DNA from: a virus
Reading direction: 5' to 3' (one strand)
DNA length: 56,730 nucleotides
IMG/VR virus record: IMGVR_UViG_3300022752_000084
Location: 1 to 56,730 of that record
A program made the position numbers and the translations under genes. Shown here in pieces: positions 48,531 to 55,198 of the stretch (positions are counted from its first letter, which is position 1; each line of letters begins with the position of its first letter). Under the pieces are notes generated by a model that made no database searches, was not told the DNA's origin, and worked only from the letters and a program-made list of their open reading frames with translations.

Positions 48531-48951
48531 TGTAGGTATACAAATTTCTCATAGAATCCGTATCCGCTTTCAAGTATTGTCCAGGAACCTTACCAGTGGC
48601 ATAAGCCATAAAATTAGGATCGTTAAGATTACTGAGTCCTCGTAAGTCTTTCAATCGATTTACATAAGTTTCATACTGAGAAGTTAAATCTGGTTTAAAC
48701 TCATCTAATTGAGTTTCATATTTAGTTGTTAAACCGGGGATAACTGTAGAGAACATTTTTTTATATTCTTCAATTGCGCCAGGAGCTGTGATTCCTGTTA
48801 AACCTTTTATGTTTGCAATAGATTCTTGAGCTCGGCTATAAGCTTCTTGAGCTGCTTGGTTTGCAGCATCTGTAGCTTGTCTTTGAGCATTGGCAGTATT
48901 CTGAGCAGAAATAATAGCTGCGTACATTGCAGCAGAATCGTTTTTAGCCAT
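48523..48951 (-). CDS. Hypothetical virion-type coiled-coil protein
   Basis: 142 residues. The N-terminal third is Ala/Gln-rich coiled coil (AAIISAQNTANAQRQATDAA then NQAAQEAYSRAQESIA), the rest is helical with Tyr and Leu. It lies between the lysozyme/M23 protein and the IRLAGEI protein in the minus-strand virion block. A structural or assembly role is inferred from composition and place. Confidence 0.5.
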   Translation of the reverse strand: MAKNDSAAMYAAIISAQNTANAQRQATDAANQAAQEAYSRAQESIANIKGLTGITAPGAIEEYKKMFSTVIPGLTTKYETQLDEFKPDLTSQYETYVNRLKDLRGLSNLNDPNFMAYATGKVPGQYLKADTDSMRNLYTYNV

Positions 48952-48999
48952 GAATCTTTTCGTTAAAAACCCTACTGTTATTCTACAAGCTTTTTTAAA

Positions 49000-50427
49000 T
49001 TAGCCCATACCTGGACTTGGGCTGTAAGGAAGACCTTTGCGAATCGTATCCCTTAGTTGATTACGCACTTGTAAAGTTTCAGCACTTGCTGTTGATTTAC
49101 CTGGATCAAAGAAATCCATTGAAACATGAGCCCCAGTGGTAGACCCAGATCTACCTTGTTTACCTAAGTAATACCCAGTAGGAATCTTCATTCCTGGTTT
49201 TAATGATGGGTTAAGTTCGTCAAAGTGAGCAATCAAAGTATCTACTTCTTTTCCTTGCGGAGTGCGAAAACGTAATTCAACGGCATTTCCATAACCACGA
49301 CGGGTATCACCCTCCTCTAGCCTGTACTCTCCAGGGCTTTTACTAACTTTTAAAACTTCAGCTTCGACCGGAGACACAAAAGGAGCTCCCCGCTTACCAC
49401 CTGCGATAACAAAATCAAATCCAGGTTGTCCCGGATCCGCCTCGGATGTTATCTGTACTCCAGCAAAGCGCACCGGTCCCGTAGTTCCAGGGACACCTTG
49501 AGCAGGTTTGGCTGCTGTTTGCGTGTTGACTGCAACTGCCTGAGCAGCTTGATTAGCCTGCAAACCTTTTAAAGTTTCTTCAATTCGTTTAACTTTTTCA
49601 TAATATGCTGCCTCTTGATTTTGAAGTCCGACGATACTGGAAGCTATTTCTGTGGGATCCACTACAGGATTAGGTCCTAAAGCCACGGTGCTACTGGCTT
49701 GGGAGCGGAGAATGTCAGCCAACTGTGATCCCTGATCGCCTCCCTCTAGTTCTAGCTCATCGGCTTGAGCCATGAGATTGCTGTATTTAGAAATACTCTC
49801 TATTTCAGAAGGGTCACTAACACCCTGCACCAACTTACCCAATAAGACACCTTCTAACTTGGTGTTAAAATCAAAAGGTTTAACATCTAGTGCAGCGGCA
49901 ATTGGAGCGGGGATCGCGTCACTAGGAGAAGGTTTCTCAACCGAGACTTCGCTTTGACGTGGGAAATTAGGTACGGACTGCTTTGCATATTTTTGTAAAT
50001 CAGCAAACGATTTAACCGGCTGGTTGTAGTAGCTCTTACCAGCTAATGTTGGCAAAGAAGCCCATTCCGGTGCAAGCTTAGCAATTGTTTGAGGCGTAAT
50101 TGGATCTTTATAGGGATCCACGCCTCGTTGGCGCATTAATTCAACTGCAGCTAGATCTTGCGCAGCGGGGCCAAAATCAGATAAACCTAATTTTTTAGAA
50201 ACCTCACTCCAAGTATCTGGCATGAATTGATAACGCCCAGCTGCGGCACTAGCAATACCGGGGGCCTTAACTACTACATCAGGATGACGTCGTAAATCTT
50301 TAAAGGTTCCTCCGCCAAACATGACGTTATATCCCTGCCCCGTACGGGATTTGTCCGTACCTTCGGCGTAGGCAAGTAAATCAAGCCATTGACGGGCTTT
50401 TGGGTCACGGATCGGCTGGACAGGCAT
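49000..50427 (-). CDS. Virion-associated cell-wall protein: lysozyme domain plus degenerate M23-like domain
   Basis: 475 residues. Residues about 10-130 (LLAYAEGTDKSRTGQGYNVM, AAGRYQFMPDTWSEVSKKLG, DLAAVELM) are a lambda-endolysin/GH104-type lysozyme. After a Pro/Ala-rich linker and a coiled coil, the C-terminus (about 320-450) has the LytM/M23 fold: GFDFVIAGGK, V.SPVEAEVLKV, YGNAVELRF, IAHFDEL and TGAHVSMDFF. The first zinc His (HxGxD) is Gln (QPGFD) and the HxH is HVS, so the peptidase part is likely inactive and may bind cell wall. Probably a tail-tip or internal protein for wall penetration. Confidence 0.75.
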   Translation of the reverse strand: MPVQPIRDPKARQWLDLLAYAEGTDKSRTGQGYNVMFGGGTFKDLRRHPDVVVKAPGIASAAAGRYQFMPDTWSEVSKKLGLSDFGPAAQDLAAVELMRQRGVDPYKDPITPQTIAKLAPEWASLPTLAGKSYYNQPVKSFADLQKYAKQSVPNFPRQSEVSVEKPSPSDAIPAPIAAALDVKPFDFNTKLEGVLLGKLVQGVSDPSEIESISKYSNLMAQADELELEGGDQGSQLADILRSQASSTVALGPNPVVDPTEIASSIVGLQNQEAAYYEKVKRIEETLKGLQANQAAQAVAVNTQTAAKPAQGVPGTTGPVRFAGVQITSEADPGQPGFDFVIAGGKRGAPFVSPVEAEVLKVSKSPGEYRLEEGDTRRGYGNAVELRFRTPQGKEVDTLIAHFDELNPSLKPGMKIPTGYYLGKQGRSGSTTGAHVSMDFFDPGKSTASAETLQVRNQLRDTIRKGLPYSPSPGMG

Positions 50428-50650
50428 CTTCGTCGTGGAATAACTGCATATTTGTATCTACACATATTCCAACTTCATCCATCACGGACTTGTAAGCCCG
50501 CTCTCTACATATTAGTCGATAAACTATGGTCCACAAATACGTATCCCGTTCTTTACCTTTTAGAGACGATGCTTTATTTTTTATTCGCGTTAAAACGAAC
50601 TCATCTTCCATGGTGAGCCCGCAAGTAACTCTGTTGTCGGCTTTTTTCAC
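50405..50650 (-). CDS. Small helical protein, possibly NblA-like
   Basis: 81 residues with GTG start (an internal ATG at 50611 is an alternative). LTMEDEFVLTRIKNKASSLK then GKERDTYLWTIVYRLICRER then AYKSVMDEVGI follows the same spacing as NblA (L..E.EF.L..I......S...........R...RE..YK......GI), and resembles the gene at 27029. It could be a second NblA-type protein, or an unrelated helical protein. It overlaps the lysozyme/M23 gene by 23 bases. Confidence 0.35.
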   Translation of the reverse strand: MKKADNRVTCGLTMEDEFVLTRIKNKASSLKGKERDTYLWTIVYRLICRERAYKSVMDEVGICVDTNMQLFHDEDACPADP

Positions 50651-50710
50651 AATCGGAAGCGAAGCTGCCCTAAGCCTAGCTAAGAATAGGGCAGCCCCCT
50701 TAAACTCAAA

Positions 50711-50980
50711 TTACGGCACATTAGATTTAGACTCCCACATCTTACATGACCAATACCCAGGTGTTAATTTGCTTTTTTGCTCATCACAGCTATGACGTGC
50801 TCTAAAGTTACTTCTACGCTCTGGATCATCCCTTTTTATCTCCATATTTGCGTCCCCAAAGCGAACTAACTTGATTTTATCGCCTTCTTTTGCAGCCACG
50901 GCGAATTTTTTACCTCCCTCCACATCCCTTTTTGGTTGGTTATATCCCTTAAAAATTTCCCCAGCAAGCCGAATAGACAT
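50711..50980 (-). CDS. Conserved phage protein with RFGD...YWSCKMW pattern
   Basis: 90 residues. 'FKGYNQPKRDVEGGKKFAVA', 'KIKLVRFGDANMEI', 'RRSNFRARHSCDEQKSKLTP' and 'GYWSCKMW' form a pattern I remember from small proteins of many marine phages and large DNA viruses: basic, with RFGD, R..F..RH.C and GYWS.K.W. Function unknown; often near virion genes. It also carries the IRLAGEI start. The 5' region has a good A/G-rich leader. Confidence 0.65.
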   Translation of the reverse strand: MSIRLAGEIFKGYNQPKRDVEGGKKFAVAAKEGDKIKLVRFGDANMEIKRDDPERRSNFRARHSCDEQKSKLTPGYWSCKMWESKSNVP

Positions 50981-51110
50981 AACAAAATTCCCTTTTCCTT
51001 AGTTTAGCTATGCAAAAAATAAAAAAGGAGAAGCTTTCTATTTTTTTTGTGGCGCACACAGTAAATCAAGCTAGTATTTAGGCGTTCACAGACACGCAAT
51101 CGCACACAAG

Positions 51111-51377
51111 ATGTCGGACAAATCCATGCTCACAATTGCCGAGACTGCCGAGCTCTTAAACTGCAGCGCCGGTTTCGTTCGTAAGAGAATCGCTCTTTCA
51201 GAATCAAACCTTGCAGGAGGTTGGCCAAAAACCATCTATGTAAACCTCCAACCAAACGGCGCCAAATCTTTATTCCGAATTAATAAAGGAGCGCTTGAAG
51301 AATATCTTCAAACTAACGAAACTTCCCCTACAATTGAAGAACAAACAGAAGTCGCCTGCGCTTTTCGCTCCGTTTAA
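51111..51377 (+). CDS. Excisionase/HTH_17-like DNA-binding protein
   Basis: 88 residues. 'MLTIAETAELLNCSAGFVRK' then 'RIALSE....GGWPKTI..N' is the helix-turn-helix_17 (excisionase-type) pattern: an ET.A..L..S...VR...., then a small wing. It is followed, 3 bases downstream, by the Dps-like gene and may regulate it. Its upstream region (51001-51110) has an AT-rich near-palindrome (about 51014-51048) that could be a bidirectional terminator. Confidence 0.65.
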   Translation: MSDKSMLTIAETAELLNCSAGFVRKRIALSESNLAGGWPKTIYVNLQPNGAKSLFRINKGALEEYLQTNETSPTIEEQTEVACAFRSV

Positions 51378-51380
51378 CCA

Positions 51381-51911
51381 ATGAATACCCCAGACTCTTT
51401 TGACTATACCGAAAATTCGCCATTACCAGAAGAGTCTGGGCAATTTATGGTTGCCGATGAGCCCACGCTGGAATTAAGTGTTCTTATAGAGAACTTGATT
51501 TCTTTTTCGTCTTATCTAAATCAAATGTACCTCCAATCACACTTAATTCATCTAAATGTGGAGGGTCCTTTGTTCCTTCCTGTTCATGAGTTTTTGAAAA
51601 AACAGTATTCTGCTCACATTGAGCAGTTTGACAGCATCGCTGAGTACGTTCGAAGCATGGATTATCTCATGCCTATGTGCGCTAAAGGACTTTTACAAAC
51701 TTTTAAAGGTTTTAAACATGTTAAGTCCTACGATACTCGTGAAATGTTGACTATATATGTAAAAAATTTAGAAACTGCAGGCATGGAAGCTAAAAATTTA
51801 GCAAAAATGTCCGAATGTGCCGGGGCTGTAGACGTTGCGAATTATTTACAGGAACTTGTAGGGGATATGTTTAAAGCTGCCTGGTTTGTTAAAGCAACTT
51901 TACGCGGCTAA
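51381..51911 (+). CDS. dps: Dps-like ferritin
   Basis: 176 residues. The ferritin-like helix pair 'SYLNQMYLQSHLIHLNVEGP', 'LFLPVHEFLKKQYSAHIEQF', 'DSIAEYVRSMDYLMP' matches Dps (HWNV.GP.F...H.....Y......D.IAER.R..G..P). The ferroxidase residues are all there: H57, H69, D84 and E88. Dps proteins bind iron at dimer interfaces, quench peroxide and may coat DNA. It would protect the phage genome or host from oxidative stress. The C-terminal helix is longer than usual. It converges with the virion block (4-base overlap). Confidence 0.75.
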   Translation: MNTPDSFDYTENSPLPEESGQFMVADEPTLELSVLIENLISFSSYLNQMYLQSHLIHLNVEGPLFLPVHEFLKKQYSAHIEQFDSIAEYVRSMDYLMPMCAKGLLQTFKGFKHVKSYDTREMLTIYVKNLETAGMEAKNLAKMSECAGAVDVANYLQELVGDMFKAAWFVKATLRG

Positions 51912-52588
51912 ACCTTAATCCAAGCGCCTTTCGCAGACACAAATAAACCACTTGGCTGCGCACCTGAGGGAATTACGTTATAAACCATCGTACCTGAGGC
52001 ACCTACAGCAGGTAATCCACTAGAAACGATGGTAACCACGGGCAAACCAAGAGCTGTGACTACTCCAGACGCTAAAATTGCACCAGAAGCTAACAGTGCA
52101 GTTTGACTTGTTATAGAACCCGAAGCTAAAATTGCACCAGAAGCTAAGATTGCACCAGAAGTTAACAGTGCAGTTTGACTTGTTATAGAACCCGAAGCTA
52201 AAATTGCACCAGAAGCTAAAATAGCCGTATTGGCTGTATTAGCCGTGGCCGCAGTTGTTGCGGAAGTTGCAGTATCTGCAAAACCAGCGCCAACTTTTTG
52301 CCAAATGGAACCAGTCCACACTTGTAAATAGTATGGGCTTGACGAAGTAGTCCAAGTTTCTCCGATTGAATTCCCAGGTAAGCCAATTGGAGTGGAGTTT
52401 GGCGCTGTGCTCCCATAAAAATTGGAACCTACTTTACGAATATCTCCGGCGCTATCCTCAAAGTACATGCCGGGATCGGCGGCGCCAAAGGAAAGAGCCA
52501 TCTCTCCCGCTTGAATAGTGACGCCACTTGGCCTATCGGAAGCTTGACCAGTCCGTTTTAGTAGAAGAATAAAAGGAGTGCTTGTCAT
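51908..52588 (-). CDS. Virion/fibre protein with ASGAILASG repeats
   Basis: 226 residues. The N-terminal half is a beta-rich fibre-like domain: 'IQAGEMALSFGAADPGMYFE' then 'DSAGDIRKVG', and 'G.SIGETWTTSS..YYLQVW' then 'TGSIWQKVG', a pattern of phage fibre or tail-tip beta-modules. The second half contains four or five copies of ILASG(A/S)I(L/T)(A/S)SQTALL-type repeats (DNA repeats about 52060-52225), likely a trimeric coiled or beta shaft. It ends in a short hydrophobic domain. Its stop overlaps the end of the Dps-like gene. Confidence 0.65.
   Translation of the reverse strand: MTSTPFILLLKRTGQASDRPSGVTIQAGEMALSFGAADPGMYFEDSAGDIRKVGSNFYGSTAPNSTPIGLPGNSIGETWTTSSSPYYLQVWTGSIWQKVGAGFADTATSATTAATANTANTAILASGAILASGSITSQTALLTSGAILASGAILASGSITSQTALLASGAILASGVVTALGLPVVTIVSSGLPAVGASGTMVYNVIPSGAQPSGLFVSAKGAWIKV
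52060..52225 (-). repeat. Tandem repeats encoding ASGAILASG units
   Basis: Several imperfect copies of an 18- to 45-base unit (GAAGCTAAAATTGCACCAGA on the plus strand and relatives) inside the gene at 51908. A probable slippage hotspot, comparable with the 42-bp repeats of the three tail fibres. Confidence 0.7.
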
Positions 52589-54115
52589 TTAATAAGTACC
52601 ACCGTTGATTGTACCACTTGGAATAAAAGTGGGAGATACGATACCGGAAGCATAGAGACCTCCAAGAATAATATTAACTGGTTGGGTGACTAAAACTCCG
52701 CTGCTATAAGTGCCTCCATCTATAATAAGGCGCTGAAAAGCGTCTGGAGCAAAAGGATTAAATTCAGGAACAGTAAACATTTGAAAATTATCAACACTTA
52801 AAGGTCCTCCTATTCCTGAGCCTCCTACATTCATAACTTTGACCATAAGATTTTGCATATCCTCATACATCATGTGTACAGGCATATTGTCTTTTGCTGG
52901 TGACTGTCGTTGCCACCAACTAAGATTTCGCTCGCGTTTTAAGAAGTCCAATTCTTTTTTTAATTTTCTATCAAACATTTCTCGATAATATTCATTTAAT
53001 GGTTCATCCGTTGGCTGTACAAGCCACGGTTTAGTAAAGTCCCCTTGATTGTATTTAATTTGCATATCCCACATAGCTGCATAAATATGCTTGCACCATT
53101 TGGGTTGATGGTAGTACAAGTTAGGATCTGAGAAAGAAGCTTCTGAAGAAGTAGGTATGTCATAAATTTGATTTAGATAAATAACACCAAAATCTCGAAC
53201 AGCTCCTGGATTATCTTTAGACCCTAAATTGGTCGGGCTATTACTACCGTTGTAATAAATTCCTGGGGTAACATTTAATGCTTGAGTTACTGGATACTGA
53301 CCTTTTTGTGTGCGTTTGTATAAGTTAAAACTTTCCCTTGCTAAGAAATCAGGACACGTACATCCATAACGCATTTCTGTTTGCAGGTATTCTCCAACTA
53401 AAGGAGGTCCTGAAGCAGGAATTGTTAATGTAGTCGCATCAACAACACTCCAACTATTCTCTGCAGAAGTAGAAAGAAAAAGAGTGTTAAAAATAGGGGC
53501 AAAAGTGGGAGTAAGAGGAACGTTATTAAAACCAACTGCGACAACTGTATAGTTATTAAAGCCATACGTTTTTTGTGTACCGTTCGCATTATAAATATTA
53601 GAAACAACCTCTCCTGTAAAAAAAGAAATAGGTGCTCCAAATCTTGAATTTAATTTAACCGCAAGTGTTGTCGCATCATATTGAGTAACAGCAGAAATCG
53701 CATATCCAAAATCAAGAAAGTTAAAACTACCGCGTGGACGTATACCCACCATGTACATACGCATATCCGTTTGTGAAGACGGATACATAAAAGCTATCCC
53801 CGGTACAAAAATACCAGTGTTTACTCTATTAATAAAATATTTAAAAGAATAAGTCAAACCTTCGTACGCCTGATTGGCATACATAGATAATTCATAACCA
53901 CGCCGCCAACGAGTCCAGAGAGAAACGTAGTTGTACTCGGCTTCAGGTGAGTAATTCTTAGTATTTAAAGTCGGACGAAAGCGACGTTCAAAAGGTAGTG
54001 GACGTAAGAGTTGTTGAGAATTATCCGCACCCGTAACATTCTTAAAAGTTTTAAAATCGTCTAATTTCTTTAAATTACGAAACCCGAAATCATCGGAGCC
54101 CTTGTGTCGGGCCAT
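52589..54115 (-). CDS. Virion protein with SWIM-like zinc site
   Basis: 508 residues. Basic N-terminus (MARHKGSDDFGFRNLKKLDD), then a long beta-rich region (about 60-250). RYGCTCPDFLARESF (CxC) about residues 250-265 and, some 85 residues later, PKWCKHIYAAMW (CxH) together form a C-x-C...C-x-H site, the SWIM zinc-finger pattern, though with an unusually long gap. The C-terminus has NPFAPDAFQRLIIDGGTY-type segments. It is likely a structural protein with a bound zinc; the exact place in the virion is unknown. Confidence 0.65.
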   Translation of the reverse strand: MARHKGSDDFGFRNLKKLDDFKTFKNVTGADNSQQLLRPLPFERRFRPTLNTKNYSPEAEYNYVSLWTRWRRGYELSMYANQAYEGLTYSFKYFINRVNTGIFVPGIAFMYPSSQTDMRMYMVGIRPRGSFNFLDFGYAISAVTQYDATTLAVKLNSRFGAPISFFTGEVVSNIYNANGTQKTYGFNNYTVVAVGFNNVPLTPTFAPIFNTLFLSTSAENSWSVVDATTLTIPASGPPLVGEYLQTEMRYGCTCPDFLARESFNLYKRTQKGQYPVTQALNVTPGIYYNGSNSPTNLGSKDNPGAVRDFGVIYLNQIYDIPTSSEASFSDPNLYYHQPKWCKHIYAAMWDMQIKYNQGDFTKPWLVQPTDEPLNEYYREMFDRKLKKELDFLKRERNLSWWQRQSPAKDNMPVHMMYEDMQNLMVKVMNVGGSGIGGPLSVDNFQMFTVPEFNPFAPDAFQRLIIDGGTYSSGVLVTQPVNIILGGLYASGIVSPTFIPSGTINGGTY

Positions 54116-54118
54116 GGC

Positions 54119-54676
54119 TCAATAGAACCCGCCTTGCGCGAATAGAGAAAGACCTGATGGACTTAAACCACCCGACACCGCTGTTCTTCCTGCTCCAATG
54201 TACCCAGCACAGAGAATGTAGCCTTTTTCTAAGTAAAGTCCTTCTCCTTTACCGATCTCAATTGGTCGAGTTAAACCAGTAGCATCTCCTACCGCAGGAA
54301 CAGGAGCATTAACTGCGGGCAACTCAAAGTGTTGAATTAAACCAGCAGTACCACTTTCTAAAACAAATTCTGCACGGGTAATTACCAATGGAGCTGAGGT
54401 GGCAGGCGCAGATTGGTTGGGGGCATAAATATAGAGACCGAGTTCAGCTGTCCTTCGACCAGCATTAGTAGGATAAAATTCATTACTTACTAAAAAAATG
54501 TCTTCAACAAAAGCCCCATCCTCACTTGGTAAATCTCCGACTCGTACAAGTTGTACTAAGTCAGAAAAATTAGGATTGGAGGGGTTGACTGTTGTAGTGG
54601 CGCTATTAATCTTACCACCACGCAAAAACGGGCGGTCAATCAGACAGGGTTGTTTGTTGGTACTGGTGCTGCTCAT
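54119..54676 (-). CDS. Hypothetical virion protein
   Basis: 185 residues, beta-rich (TRAEFVLESGTAGLIQHFEL, ...IGKGEGLYLEKGYILCAGYI), with a short disordered N-terminus. It resembles small head- or tail-decoration proteins of large phages in composition. It lies 3 bases upstream of the SWIM-like protein and 14 bases after the gene at 54691. Probably one structural operon. Confidence 0.55.
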   Translation of the reverse strand: MSSTSTNKQPCLIDRPFLRGGKINSATTTVNPSNPNFSDLVQLVRVGDLPSEDGAFVEDIFLVSNEFYPTNAGRRTAELGLYIYAPNQSAPATSAPLVITRAEFVLESGTAGLIQHFELPAVNAPVPAVGDATGLTRPIEIGKGEGLYLEKGYILCAGYIGAGRTAVSGGLSPSGLSLFAQGGFY

Positions 54677-54690
54677 AAAAACTCCTTTGG

Positions 54691-55194
54691 TTAACCTATC
54701 TTAGTTCTAGCAGAAGGTTTGAAAGCCTCCAAGCCAGTCATAGATCCGTAAGCAATATTTGATCCAAGATTTTTACTAAGTCCGCCAAATAACATTCCCA
54801 TTAAATCTGCGGTCTTGTCTGCTGGGTTGCTTTCACGATAACGTCCCATTTCTTCCCCTGCCATTCGTTCTCTTTTAGAAGTTAGTCCGCGTTTTTCAAG
54901 TTCTCTTTGAAGCTGCCCAGTGGCTCCTTCAAACAATCCTCTTAAAAGTGCGTCCCCTATACCTTCAGTTTTTCCTCCAGTAGCGGCTTGAGTAAATTTG
55001 GTAGGACCAGCTATAGAAGGGTCTACACCAAATTGAGGATTCTTACCAAAGATTTCAGCATCCCTGATGACATCTTGATACTCTGGATAATTTTCTATTC
55101 TAAAATCTTTAAACTCTTTTACAGGGAGATCTGCGCGATACATATCTCCACTAATGCCGCTTTGAAAATAAGGATTAAATTTAAAACTATCCAT
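54691..55194 (-). CDS. Hypothetical virion-type protein
   Basis: 167 residues. Helical and Gly/Arg/Glu-rich in the middle ('LLRGLFEGATGQLQRELEKR' then 'GLTSKRERMAGEEMGRYRES'), with an LMGMLFGGLSK tail. The gap to the next gene is 4 bases. No family recognised. Confidence 0.5.
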   Translation of the reverse strand: MDSFKFNPYFQSGISGDMYRADLPVKEFKDFRIENYPEYQDVIRDAEIFGKNPQFGVDPSIAGPTKFTQAATGGKTEGIGDALLRGLFEGATGQLQRELEKRGLTSKRERMAGEEMGRYRESNPADKTADLMGMLFGGLSKNLGSNIAYGSMTGLEAFKPSARTKIG

Positions 55195-55198
55195 TAGT

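Noticed and set aside
46977-51377. Temperate lifestyle inferred from two excisionase-like proteins
   Set aside because: No integrase, attachment site or lysogeny repressor is visible in this window. Such small HTH proteins are also common as regulators in virulent phages.
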